Below are positions 44,017-51,597 of a stretch of 64,000 bases of DNA, piece after piece. The translations under genes and the position numbers were made by a program. Each line of letters begins with the position of its first letter. The first letter of the stretch is position 1. The DNA lies in contig NZ_AYXG01000051.1 in assembly GCF_000564855.1 (NCBI RefSeq), positions 62,001-126,000 on the forward strand, read 5' to 3'. The notes below the pieces were generated by a model. It was given only the letters and a program-made list of their open reading frames with translations, had not been told where the DNA came from and searched no databases. This DNA is from Actinokineospora spheciospongiae (lineage in GTDB: Bacteria > Actinomycetota > Actinomycetes > Mycobacteriales > Pseudonocardiaceae).

Positions 44017-44603
44017 TGACCCGCGGCCGGGTGCTCATCGGGGCGCTGGTGGGCGCGCTCGTCGCGGGCCTGCTCACCGCCGGTCTGCTGTGGTCCCCGG
44101 ACGTCATCGGCGGCCACCCCGTCGGCCGGACCAACGCCACGCCACCGGCGGTGCCCGCCGCCGCGCCCGTCGAGGTGCGCATCCCCGCCCTCGGCGCCCG
44201 GTCCAGCCTCATCCCCCTGGGCCTCAACCCCGACGGCACCGCCGAGGTCCCCTCCCTCGACCGCCCCGCGCAGGCGGGTTGGTACAAGCACGGCCCCGTC
44301 CCCGGCGACCCCGGCCCCGCCGTGCTGCTCGGCCACGTCGACGGCCACGGCGTGCCGGGGATCTTCCACGACCTGGCCACCCTCACGCCGGGCGACCGCG
44401 TCGAGGTCACCCGGCACGACCGGAGCACGGCCACCTTCACCGTCCGCCGGGTCGACCGCGTCGCCAAGACCGACTTCCCCACCGAGGCCGTCTACGGGGA
44501 GACCGGCAACCCGCAACTGCGCCTGATCACCTGCGGCGGCGCCTTCGACCGGGCCACCGGCAACTACGCGGACAACGTCATCGTCTACGCCGACCTCGCC
44601 TGA
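44016..44603 (+). CDS. Class E/F-type sortase
   Basis: ATG 44016 overlaps the VWA stop; 195 aa. An N-terminal signal anchor (VLIGALVGALVAGLLTAGLL) is followed by a sortase barrel: VEVRIPALGARSSLIPLGLN, PAQAGWYKHGPVPGDPGPAV, the catalytic His in LLGHVDGHGVPGIFHDL, and the catalytic Cys in LRLITCGGAFDRATGNYADN. The small size, single anchor and LITCGG motif fit actinobacterial class F. The substrate is likely the VWA protein encoded upstream. Which Arg completes the active site (the one in FDRATG or another) is not clear. Confidence 0.9.
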   Translation: MTRGRVLIGALVGALVAGLLTAGLLWSPDVIGGHPVGRTNATPPAVPAAAPVEVRIPALGARSSLIPLGLNPDGTAEVPSLDRPAQAGWYKHGPVPGDPGPAVLLGHVDGHGVPGIFHDLATLTPGDRVEVTRHDRSTATFTVRRVDRVAKTDFPTEAVYGETGNPQLRLITCGGAFDRATGNYADNVIVYADLA

Positions 44604-44714
44604 GCCGGGAGCGGTCCCGACCCGGCTGCAGGCGCCTCGCGCTCCCGGCGCCTGATCAGTTTCGCCCACACCGCTCACCGGGACCACCACCGACGTGGGT
44701 GGTCGCTGCGCCCG

Positions 44715-45215
44715 TCAGTCCCGGTTCTCGCTGTCGTGCAGCAGGGCGCGGAGCAGACCTTCGAGGTGTCCGCGCTGGGCGGCCGTCATGGCGGAGAGCA
44801 GGCGTTCCTCGTTGGCGACGTGGTCGCGCAGGGCGGCGTCGACGACCTCGCGCCCCCGTGGCGTGAGCGCGACGCGGATCGTGCGGCGGCTGCGCGGGTC
44901 CGCCTCGCGGGTGATGAGGTCCTTGGCCAGGAGCCGGTCGAGCCTGTTCGTGATCGCGCCGGAGGTGACCATGGCGCTGTCGGCGAGCTGCCCCGCCGTC
45001 AGGCCGCGCCCGTCGACGTCCGCGCGCAGCAGGGTCGCGAGGAGGTCGAACTCCCCCGGGTGCAGGCCGTGCCGGGTGAAGACCTCCTGCAACTCGCGCT
45101 CGAACCGGCGGGTGAGCCGGGAGAGCCTGCCCAGCACACCCATCGCGCTGACGTCGATGTCGGGACGCGCCCGCGCCCACTGGGCGATGACGCGGTCGAC
45201 GCTGTCCTCCACCAC
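44715..45215 (-). CDS. MarR-family transcriptional regulator
   Basis: GTG 45215 (a second GTG follows directly) with GAGAGG upstream; 166 aa. The winged helix spans LSRLTRRFERELQEVFTRHG, FDLLATLLRADVDGRGLTAG, QLADSAMVTSGAITNRLDRL and the wing READPRSRRTIRVALTPRGR. The C-terminal helices form the dimer. It is divergent from the EamA transporter; two inverted 20-base operators flank the shared promoter region, so it probably represses itself and the transporter gene until a ligand binds. Confidence 0.93.
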   Translation of the reverse strand: MVEDSVDRVIAQWARARPDIDVSAMGVLGRLSRLTRRFERELQEVFTRHGLHPGEFDLLATLLRADVDGRGLTAGQLADSAMVTSGAITNRLDRLLAKDLITREADPRSRRTIRVALTPRGREVVDAALRDHVANEERLLSAMTAAQRGHLEGLLRALLHDSENRD

Positions 45216-45223
45216 ACACCTCT

Positions 45224-45293
45224 CAACGTTGAACTGTTTGACGTGGGCGAGGCTATCACCGTATGGTCCTCAGCGTTAAACAGTTCAACGTTA
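45224..45293. promoter_or_regulatory. MarR operator pair and EamA promoter
   Basis: Sequence 45224-45243 is the reverse complement of 45274-45293 at 18 of 20 positions; each copy holds the near-palindrome TTAAACAGTTCAA. Between them lies a promoter, TTGACG (45238-45243), 18 bases, TATGGT (45262-45267), directed to the transporter gene. Binding at both copies would block both directions. Confidence 0.7.
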
Positions 45294-45303
45294 AGGAGTT
45301 TTC

Positions 45304-46224
45304 GTGGACCGGTTCCGGATCACGTTGCTCACCGCGATCGCACCCGCGGTGTGGGGAACGACGTACGTCGTGACGACCGAACTGCTGCCACCCGGGCACC
45401 CGCTGTTCGCCTCGCTGGTGCGGGCCGGGCCAGCGGGGCTGGTCGCGATCGCGTTGACCCGCGCGCTGCCCACGGGTTCCTGGTGGTGGAAGTCCGCCGT
45501 GCTGGGCGTGCTGAACATCGGGGCCTTCTTCCCGCTGCTGTTCGTCGCCGCCCTGCACCTGCCCGGCGGCGTGGCCGCCACGCTCGGGGCCGCGCAACCG
45601 CTCGTCGTCGCCGTCCTCGTCGTGGTTGTGCTGCGCGAGCCGTTCTCCGCGTGGCGCCTGTCCTGGGGGCTCGTCGGGATCACCGGTGTCGCCCTGGTCG
45701 TCCTGCGCTCCACAGCGGCGCTCGACGCGGTGGGCGTGGTCGCCGGGCTGGCGAGCGCGGTGTCCATGGGGGTCGGCGTCACCCTCACCAAGAAGTGGGG
45801 CAGGCCCACCGGGGTACCCGCGATGGGCCTGGCCGGGTGGCAACTGACAGCCGGAGGTCTGCTGCTCCTGCCCACCGCGCTGCTCGTCGAGGGTGTCCCC
45901 CCGGCCGTCGACAGCACAGCGCTGGCGGGCTACGCCTGGCTTGGGCTCATCGGCGGGCTGCTCGCCTACACCCTGTGGTTCAGCGGCATCGCCCGCCTGC
46001 CGGTCGCGTCGGTCGCCGTGCTGGGACTGCTCTCACCCCTGGTCGCCGCGACCCTGGGAGCAGTCCTGTTGGACCAGACCCTCGGCGCGGTGCAGGTGGT
46101 CGGGTTCGCCCTCGCCCTGGCGGCGATCGCCGCGGGCCAGATCACCCCCGGCAGCGCGACACCCCCGACCACGGACACCGACCACATCGCGGTGTCCACC
46201 GCACAGACAGGGAGAGCGCGATGA
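45304..46224 (+). CDS. EamA/DMT-superfamily transporter
   Basis: GTG 45304 lies 5 bases after AAGGAG; 306 aa. Ten predicted membrane segments in two EamA halves: ITLLTAIAPAVWGTTYVVTT, GVLNIGAFFPLLFVAALHLP, LVVAVLVVVVLREPFSAWRL, and in the second half LGLIGGLLAYTLWFSGIARL, AVLGLLSPLVAATLGAVLLD. Family members export amino acids, nucleosides or drugs. Under MarR control with a following NAD-binding protein (ATGA overlap), export of a toxic compound is likely. Confidence 0.93.
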   Translation: MDRFRITLLTAIAPAVWGTTYVVTTELLPPGHPLFASLVRAGPAGLVAIALTRALPTGSWWWKSAVLGVLNIGAFFPLLFVAALHLPGGVAATLGAAQPLVVAVLVVVVLREPFSAWRLSWGLVGITGVALVVLRSTAALDAVGVVAGLASAVSMGVGVTLTKKWGRPTGVPAMGLAGWQLTAGGLLLLPTALLVEGVPPAVDSTALAGYAWLGLIGGLLAYTLWFSGIARLPVASVAVLGLLSPLVAATLGAVLLDQTLGAVQVVGFALALAAIAAGQITPGSATPPTTDTDHIAVSTAQTGRAR

Positions 46225-46865
46225 GGATCGCCGTTGTCGGGGCAACAGGGATGGCGGGCTCCCGCATCGCCGCCGAGGCGGTCCGGCGCGGGCACACCGT
46301 CTCCGGGTTCTCGCGATCAGGCGGGAGTGGCGGAACGGTCGAGGGAGTCACGGCGGTCACCGCCGACGCGACCGACCCGGGAGCCATGGCCCGCGTGGCG
46401 GCCCGGCACGACGTCATCGTGCTCGCCACCAGGCAGGCCCCCGGGGCGGAGGACGACGTCACCTCGCCGGTGACCACCGTCCTCGACGCGGCCCTGGGCT
46501 TCGGACGCCGGGTCGTGGTGATCGGCGGCGCGGGCCCACTCCGCAGCCCCGACTCGGACCGACTCGTGGTCGACGACCCGCGCTTCGTCCCCCCGCGGTG
46601 GCGGACCACCGCGCAGGCCAGCGTCGACCAGTTCAACGCCTGCCTGGCCCACCCCGCGAACTGGACCTACCTGAGCCCGCCCGCGCTGTTCGAACCCGGC
46701 GAGCGCACGGGCGCGTACCGGCGCGGCGGGAACCGAATCCTGGTCGACACCGACGGGACATCGCAGATCTCAGCCGACGACCTCGCCGTGGCCGCCCTCG
46801 ACGAGATCGAGGACCCCGAGCCCGGGCTGCGCCACTTCACCGTCGCGCGGTGGACGCCGCCGTGA
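46221..46865 (+). CDS. NAD(P)-binding (NmrA/SDR-a-like) protein
   Basis: ATG 46221 overlaps the transporter stop. The 214-aa product has an N-terminal Rossmann motif (MRIAVVGATGMAGSRIAAEA), DVIVLATRQAP, RRVVVIGGAGPLRSPDSDRL and WTYLSPPALFEPGERTGAYR. It resembles YwnB/flavin-reductase-type atypical SDRs that bind NADPH without the YxxxK active site. Co-transcribed with the EamA transporter; the role (redox sensing or reductase) is unknown. The stop at 46865 abuts the end of the convergent SRPBCC gene (46866). Confidence 0.88.
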   Translation: MRIAVVGATGMAGSRIAAEAVRRGHTVSGFSRSGGSGGTVEGVTAVTADATDPGAMARVAARHDVIVLATRQAPGAEDDVTSPVTTVLDAALGFGRRVVVIGGAGPLRSPDSDRLVVDDPRFVPPRWRTTAQASVDQFNACLAHPANWTYLSPPALFEPGERTGAYRRGGNRILVDTDGTSQISADDLAVAALDEIEDPEPGLRHFTVARWTPP

Positions 46866-47393
46866 TCACTCCTGTTCGGACTCCGACTGACGGCCGGTCG
46901 CGGCGGCGAGACCGGCGTAGTGGGCCTTCATGGACGGGTAGTAGTCGTCGAAGTCCGGCGCGGGCGACCCGTCGCGGGAGGCGGTGAGCAGGTCCAGGTA
47001 GTACTCCCAGCCCGGGCCGACCTCGCCGATCGAGTCCTCGTCGTCCAGGTGGTGCACGAATCGCAGCTCGGTCGTCCCCCGGTGCTCCGAGAGCAGCAGT
47101 TCCAGGCGCCAGGAGCCGAACTCGTCGACCGAGGACACGGCCAGCCGCCGCGGCGGTTCGCAGGCGTCGATGCGCAGGTCGAACCAGGGCTCCTCGTCCT
47201 CGAACACCATCCGCACCTTGACCGTCCGCCCGGGTGCGCCCTCGCCCTCCCAGGGGCCGAACCAGCGCGCGGTCCGCTCGGGCTCGGTGATGCTCGCCCA
47301 CACGTCCGCCACGGGGGCGCGGAAGGTGCGGGGCAGCACCAGGTCGCTTCCGACGGCGGTGCGGAGCAGTCTGCCGGTGGGCACGGGGCTCAT
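46866..47393 (-). CDS. SRPBCC/AHSA1-domain protein
   Basis: ATG 47393 overlaps the ArsR stop (ATGA); 175 aa. START-like fold: LPRTFRAPVADVWASITEPE, RTARWFGPWEGEGAPGRTVK, SWRLELLLSEHRGTTELRFV, GPGWEYYLDLLTASRDG. ArsR-SRPBCC pairs are widespread; the AHSA1-type protein may bind a hydrophobic ligand. It is the second gene of an autoregulated two-gene unit. Confidence 0.92.
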   Translation of the reverse strand: MSPVPTGRLLRTAVGSDLVLPRTFRAPVADVWASITEPERTARWFGPWEGEGAPGRTVKVRMVFEDEEPWFDLRIDACEPPRRLAVSSVDEFGSWRLELLLSEHRGTTELRFVHHLDDEDSIGEVGPGWEYYLDLLTASRDGSPAPDFDDYYPSMKAHYAGLAAATGRQSESEQE

Positions 47394-47752
47394 GCGGTGT
47401 GTTCCTCTGCGTGTTCGGTGGCTCGGCGGGCGGCGCGCTCGCGCCGGGTCCGGTGGACTTCGGTCGCCAGGGCGTCGAGGCGCTGCTGCCAGCCGGAGGA
47501 ACGCGCGAACTGGGCCAGCCAGTCGACGACCTCGGTGAACTTCTCCGGGTCGAGCACGTAGAACCGCTGCCTGCCGACGAGTTCGTCCCGGACCAGGCCG
47601 CTGTCGCGCAGCACGCGCAGGTGGCGGGACACGGCGGGCCTGCTGATCGGGAACCGCGCCGCGATCTCCCCCGCCGACAGCCGCTCGTGCCGCAGCATCA
47701 CCAGGATGTCCCGGCGCACGGGGTCCGCTATCGCACCGGCGACCTCATCCAC
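47390..47752 (-). CDS. ArsR-family transcriptional regulator
   Basis: GTG 47752; 120 aa. Winged helix: IADPVRRDILVMLRHERLSA, GEIAARFPISRPAVSRHLRV, LRDSGLVRDELVGRQRFYVL. No metal-binding Cys pair is visible, so it probably senses something other than metals, or acts by abundance. A 14-base perfect palindrome begins 2 bases upstream of the start codon and likely is its operator. Coupled to the SRPBCC gene. Confidence 0.93.
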   Translation of the reverse strand: MDEVAGAIADPVRRDILVMLRHERLSAGEIAARFPISRPAVSRHLRVLRDSGLVRDELVGRQRFYVLDPEKFTEVVDWLAQFARSSGWQQRLDALATEVHRTRRERAARRATEHAEEHTA

Positions 47753-47753
47753 G

Positions 47754-47785
47754 GCGGAAGCGTAACCCAGTGGTTACGCTTCCGC
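47754..47785. promoter_or_regulatory. Perfect palindrome upstream of ArsR gene
   Basis: GCGGAAGCGTAACC, CAGT, GGTTACGCTTCCGC: 14-base perfect arms with a 4-base centre, ending 2 bases from the ArsR start and 22 bases from the TPR stop. It may be both the ArsR operator and a terminator for the TPR operon that runs in from the right. Confidence 0.65.
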
Positions 47786-47807
47786 AAGCGGGTCCACGCC
47801 CGTCGGG

Positions 47808-49892
47808 TCAGCGGCACACCGCCGTGCGGCAGCGGTCCAGCGCCGAGGTCACGTCCTCGTCGTCGGGGGCGGATTCGGCGGCGACCACCAGGTCGGCGAG
47901 GGCGTTGTCCCAGCGGGCCGCCGCCTCGTGCAGCAGGGCGCGGTTGAAGCGGACAGCGGGGTCGTCGGGGGCGAGGGCCACCGCGCGGTCGAGGTCGGCC
48001 AGGGCGGCGGGGTTGTCGCCGAGCTCGTGGGCCGAGGCCGCCCGGCCGACCAGCGCGCCGAGCAGGTCCGGGTCCGCCGCGAGCGCCCGGTCGAACGCGG
48101 CCGTCGCCGCGGCGTGGGCGTCCTCCTCCGCCAGCACCTGGGCCACGACGAGGTGCAGGTGGGCGTTGTCGGGGTCGATCGCGAGGCCGTGTTCGGCGTC
48201 GGCGCGGGCGCGGGTCAGGTCACCGCGGTCGAGGTGGATGCCCGCGCGGTTGACCCGGGCGTCGACCATGTCCGGGTCGAGGTCGAGGACGTGGTCCAGG
48301 ACGGCCAGGGCGGCGTCCACCTCGTCGAGGTCGAGCAGCAGCTCCGCCCGGTTGTACTGCGCCTCCGGGAACGGCGGCCCGAGGCGGATCGCGGTGTCGT
48401 AGTCGGCCAGCGCCTCGGCGTCGCGGCCGAGCGCGTGCAGCAGGTTGCCGCGGTCGATGTAGTGGTCGGGGTGGTTGGGGTCGGCGGCGATGACCTGGTC
48501 GAAGCACTCCAGGGCCTCGTCGGTGCGGCCGAGCTTGGCCAGTAGCTGGGCGCGGTTGTGCACGAGGACCGACCGGTGCAGGGCGTGCGTACCGGGTTCG
48601 ATGGTGCGGTCGAGCCACGCGGCGCCCTCGGTGACCAGCCGCAGCGCCTCCTCCAGGTTGCCCAGGTGCATCTCCACCAGGGCCAGGCCGTTCTGGTGGA
48701 ACACGGTGGAGAACACCTGGTTGTCGCCCTCGTCGGCGAGCAGCCGGGAGAACGCGATGGCCTGCTTGATCAACCCCTTGGCGCGCAGGTGGTCGCGGCG
48801 CTCGCGGTGCCGGGTGTGGATCATGGCGCGGGCGTAGGCGGCCTGCATGTGCGCGCGCGGCAGGTCGGTGAGGGCGATCAGTTCGTCGTAGATCGCCTCG
48901 GCTTCCCCGGCGCGGCGCAGCATCAGCAGCGAGGTGGTCATCTTGGTGCTGAACACCCACCACCGGCCGAAGGACTCGGCCGGGTCGAGCAGCGCCCGGC
49001 CGCGCAGTCCGAAGTCGACGGTGGCGTGGTAGAAGCCCATGTCCACGCAGTGGTTTATGGCCTCGTCCAGGGCTTCGAGCCCGGCGCCGCGCGGGTCGGT
49101 GCCGCGTTCGCGGTGCAGCGGCACGGCGCCCAGCGCGTGCGTGGGCTCGCCACCGGCGGTGAGGGCGTCGGCGCGGCGGTCGTGCAGCTCGGCGCGGACG
49201 TGCTCGGGCAGCCGGTGGTAGGCCGCGACCAGTTCCGGCAGGTCCACCGCGCAGTCCCCGTCGACGTAGCGGGTGGCGGCGGCGAGGTCGTCCAGGCCGG
49301 AGGGGGCGGGCGGCGGGGCGGGCACGGGGATCTCGTCGGCGTGCTCGCGCAGGACCCCGGTCAGCGGCCCGCCCGGGTCCTCGCCGCTGTCGCAGACCAC
49401 GACGGTGAGCAGCGCCGGGTCGGTGCGGCGCACGAGGGCGGCGAGGAACTCCAGGTCGGTGTGGTCGGCGTCGACCACCCGCACCACGAGCGAGCGCGGC
49501 CCGCCGCCCAGTTCGCGCAGCCGGGCGTGGACGAACTCCACGACACCGTGCCCGAGGCGCTGGGTCCGCACACCGGAGTAGAAGCGGGTGCGCTCGGCGG
49601 GAACCGCCAGCGAGGTCAGGGTTTCGCGCGGCAGGTCGACCGCGGCGCGCAGTTCGGGCGCGGTCGAGAGCAGTTCGACCTGGTGGCGCTCGACCAGCGC
49701 GGCCGAGGCGCCGGGGGCCAGCGCGCGCACCAGTTGCCCGGTGGCGGTGAACGGGCCGCGCAGCCGCCTGCACGCGTCCAGCGGGGCGACCACGGCTCCG
49801 GGCAGCGGCGCGGGCAGGCCGTCGGCGAGCAGGCCGGGGAGTTCGGCGGGGTCGATCGTCCGGGGGAACCGGACCCACAGGTGTCGGGACAT
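47808..49892 (-). CDS. TPR-repeat protein of the peptide/protease locus
   Basis: ATG 49892, 18 bases after the protease stop; 694 aa. Residues 1-200 have no recognised domain but include a segment resembling a nucleotide-binding-less STAND region (LVVRVVDADHTDLEFLAALV RRTDPALLTVVVCDSGED, in two parts). From about 230 the protein is helical, and from about 420 to the end it is canonical TPR: NRAQLLAKLGRTDEALECFD, IDRGNLLHALGRDAEALADY, NRAELLLDLDEVDAALAVLD, NRAGIHLDRGDLTRARADAE, NRALLHEAAARWDNALADLV. No signal or membrane segment. It is the third gene after the 29-aa peptide and the membrane protease; it may scaffold the peptide-processing complex or sense the mature peptide. The function is inferred from context. 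Confidence 0.85.
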   Translation of the reverse strand: MSRHLWVRFPRTIDPAELPGLLADGLPAPLPGAVVAPLDACRRLRGPFTATGQLVRALAPGASAALVERHQVELLSTAPELRAAVDLPRETLTSLAVPAERTRFYSGVRTQRLGHGVVEFVHARLRELGGGPRSLVVRVVDADHTDLEFLAALVRRTDPALLTVVVCDSGEDPGGPLTGVLREHADEIPVPAPPPAPSGLDDLAAATRYVDGDCAVDLPELVAAYHRLPEHVRAELHDRRADALTAGGEPTHALGAVPLHRERGTDPRGAGLEALDEAINHCVDMGFYHATVDFGLRGRALLDPAESFGRWWVFSTKMTTSLLMLRRAGEAEAIYDELIALTDLPRAHMQAAYARAMIHTRHRERRDHLRAKGLIKQAIAFSRLLADEGDNQVFSTVFHQNGLALVEMHLGNLEEALRLVTEGAAWLDRTIEPGTHALHRSVLVHNRAQLLAKLGRTDEALECFDQVIAADPNHPDHYIDRGNLLHALGRDAEALADYDTAIRLGPPFPEAQYNRAELLLDLDEVDAALAVLDHVLDLDPDMVDARVNRAGIHLDRGDLTRARADAEHGLAIDPDNAHLHLVVAQVLAEEDAHAAATAAFDRALAADPDLLGALVGRAASAHELGDNPAALADLDRAVALAPDDPAVRFNRALLHEAAARWDNALADLVVAAESAPDDEDVTSALDRCRTAVCR

Positions 49893-49910
49893 GGGTGCCT
49901 CCAGGGCGGG

Positions 49911-51101
49911 TCAGGCGGAGCGCTCGCGGCGGGCGAGGACCCCGGCGAGGACGAACTGGCCGAAGGTGAGCACGAGGAACGCGACGGCGTCGGCCAGGCC
50001 CAGCGCGCTGGGCTCGTGGGCCACGCGGTCGACGACGATGTCCACGGTGAGCAGCACCGCGGGCACGATGGCGAAGGCCACGCTGGCCAGCACGAACGCG
50101 TACCCGGCGAGCAGGAACCACATGTACCAGCGGGCGACCTCCCGGTCGCGCGGGTGCCAGTCGGACTCGTCGACCGGGCGCGCGGGCCCGCGCAGCAACC
50201 GGGCGAACCGGGCGCGCAGCATGGCGAAGGCTACCGTTTGCAGGTCGAGGCAGCCCAGCGCGGTGCACACCAGGTAGTACAGGTCGGTGCGCAGGAAGAA
50301 GTAGAACTGCCACACCAGCCGCATGAGCGTGAAGAACGCCAACGACAGGCACACCCGCCCGGCGAACCCGGCGTCCCCGCCGATCGGGTCGCGCAGCGCG
50401 GCGGCCACCAGGGTCAGCCCGGCGACGCACACCGCGTCCGCGACCAACCCGGCGAGGATCGGCAGGTACCGCTGCCTGCGCGGCACCGCGACCAACCCGT
50501 CCAGGGAGGTCTCGAACACCACGAAGATCAGCCTGCGCCCCACCCGCAGCGACGAGGGAATGCCCAACCGCCGACCGGCGAGCGCGTGGAACGATTCGTG
50601 CACCAGGATCAACGGGATCTGCCCCAGCAGGGCCAACAACAGCACCGCCACCAGCGACGGCGTGAAGAACACGTGCGAATAGCTCGGCGCCACCTCCGGA
50701 ACGGCGACCATCACCACGATTCCGGCAATGACGACCGCCGAATAGAGCAACCAGGCGACCGGGGAGAACAATGCCACCCCCAACCGCCGCCACCGCACCG
50801 GCGCGACCTCGGCGGCGGTCTCCCCGTCGCGCACGATCATGCCGAATTCGTCGAGCACCTCCAGGAATTCGGCGAGGTCGACGCTCTCCCCGTATTCGCG
50901 TTCGTACCAGGCGACCGCCTCGCCCAGCGGGGCGCCGCCCGCGAGCCGGGCCAGCAGCGCCGCCCCGTCCGCGGGGAACACGCCGAACTCGCCGGTGTCG
51001 GCCCGGCCGATGGTCACCTCGTCGTCGGCCCCGTCCTCGGCGTGGAAGGTCAGCGGGTGCAGCGGCAGGGGGCTGTCCAGGTCGAACGCGGTGGACGTCA
51101 T
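49911..51101 (-). CDS. Membrane metalloprotease (M50-like, HESFH) with N-terminal PqqD/RRE-like domain
   Basis: ATG 51101; 396 aa. Residues about 25-95 look like a PqqD-type RiPP recognition element (TGEFGVFPADGAALLARLAG, LGEAVAWYEREYGESVDLAE, FLEVLDEFGMIV). Then about six to eight membrane segments. The metal site HESFHALAGRRLG (His168, Glu169, His172) sits at the end of the second hydrophobic segment, and VFETSLDGLVAVPRRQRYLP supplies a candidate third ligand (Asp), as in site-2-protease-like enzymes of RiPP systems such as daptide MpaP. It would recognise the 29-aa peptide by its basic leader and cut it during export. No partner modifying enzyme (radical SAM, YcaO, lanthionine synthase) is encoded nearby. 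Confidence 0.82.
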   Translation of the reverse strand: MTSTAFDLDSPLPLHPLTFHAEDGADDEVTIGRADTGEFGVFPADGAALLARLAGGAPLGEAVAWYEREYGESVDLAEFLEVLDEFGMIVRDGETAAEVAPVRWRRLGVALFSPVAWLLYSAVVIAGIVVMVAVPEVAPSYSHVFFTPSLVAVLLLALLGQIPLILVHESFHALAGRRLGIPSSLRVGRRLIFVVFETSLDGLVAVPRRQRYLPILAGLVADAVCVAGLTLVAAALRDPIGGDAGFAGRVCLSLAFFTLMRLVWQFYFFLRTDLYYLVCTALGCLDLQTVAFAMLRARFARLLRGPARPVDESDWHPRDREVARWYMWFLLAGYAFVLASVAFAIVPAVLLTVDIVVDRVAHEPSALGLADAVAFLVLTFGQFVLAGVLARRERSA

Positions 51102-51119
51102 GGGAACCTCACGGGGCCG

Positions 51120-51184
51120 GGGTTCCCCGGGCCGGGCGGCCCGGGGAACCCGTGGGATCGGGTCACGTGGTCCCCGAGGGGACC
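51120..51184 (-). terminator. Tandem perfect hairpins after the 29-aa peptide gene
   Basis: Read on the minus strand, GGTCCCC-TC-GGGGACC (51169-51184) and a 14-base perfect stem with a GCCC loop (51120-51151; arms GGGTTCCCCGGGCC and complement) follow the peptide stop codon at 51192 and precede the protease start at 51101. Probably attenuators giving excess precursor transcript over the downstream enzymes. Confidence 0.65.
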
Positions 51185-51191
51185 GGCGCCC

Positions 51192-51281
51192 CTAGACGGG
51201 CCAGCAGAGCGGGGTCGCGTAGATCGCCGCCGAGGTGGTCAGCCGGACGGTGCCCGCCTTGCGAACCTTGATCTTCTTCAT
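51192..51281 (-). CDS. Short cationic peptide, putative RiPP precursor (29 aa)
   Basis: ATG 51281 lies 5 bases after GGAGG; 29 residues ending at 51192 (TAG). The N-terminal part, MKKIKVRKAGTVRLTT, is strongly basic and leader-like; the C-terminal part, SAAIYATPLCWPV, is hydrophobic with single Tyr, Cys and Trp. It heads a minus-strand run with a PqqD-domain membrane protease and a TPR protein. The combination of short precursor, RRE-like domain and S2P-like protease is typical of RiPP-type peptides, though I do not recognise the family. The Cys/Trp/Tyr could be crosslinked or the peptide could be active after cleavage alone. Confidence 0.72.
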   Translation of the reverse strand: MKKIKVRKAGTVRLTTSAAIYATPLCWPV

Positions 51282-51597
51282 CGTCGCCTCCAGACGTGGG
51301 AGAGGAACCGCCCGGGCGGACAGGGAGCCCCGAGCGGACAATGGTGAATGGAATGGAATCGCACACCCCGACGGGTGAATTCGGAAAATCCCCTGAATTC
51401 GCCCGCCGTGATCGGGATGCGTTCCGCACAACCGCTTGCAAGGGACAACAATCAACCACCGGTCCCTTTGGGTCAATGGACCACCCGGGTGACCGGATAC
51501 GCCGGTCGAGTACACCGGGATTCGAGGTCGTGCGATCACTCCGAACGGCGCATTGCCCCACCACCGACGACCGGTTAGGTTCGCGCCAACCCCATTC
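51282..51597. other. Upstream region of the peptide/protease/TPR operon
   Basis: No gene is seen. The region has lower GC than its surroundings (for example GTTGATTGTTGTCCCTTGC on the minus strand near 51435-51453) and should contain the promoter of the operon. A repeated GAATTC separated by 12 bases (51376-51399) is visible. Nothing else is supported. Confidence 0.4.

Noticed and set aside
48558-51347. 929-codon plus-strand ORF opposite the TPR and protease genes
   Set aside because: Gln/His/Gly/Val-rich antisense frame with no RBS; the minus-strand genes show TPR and HESFH motifs.
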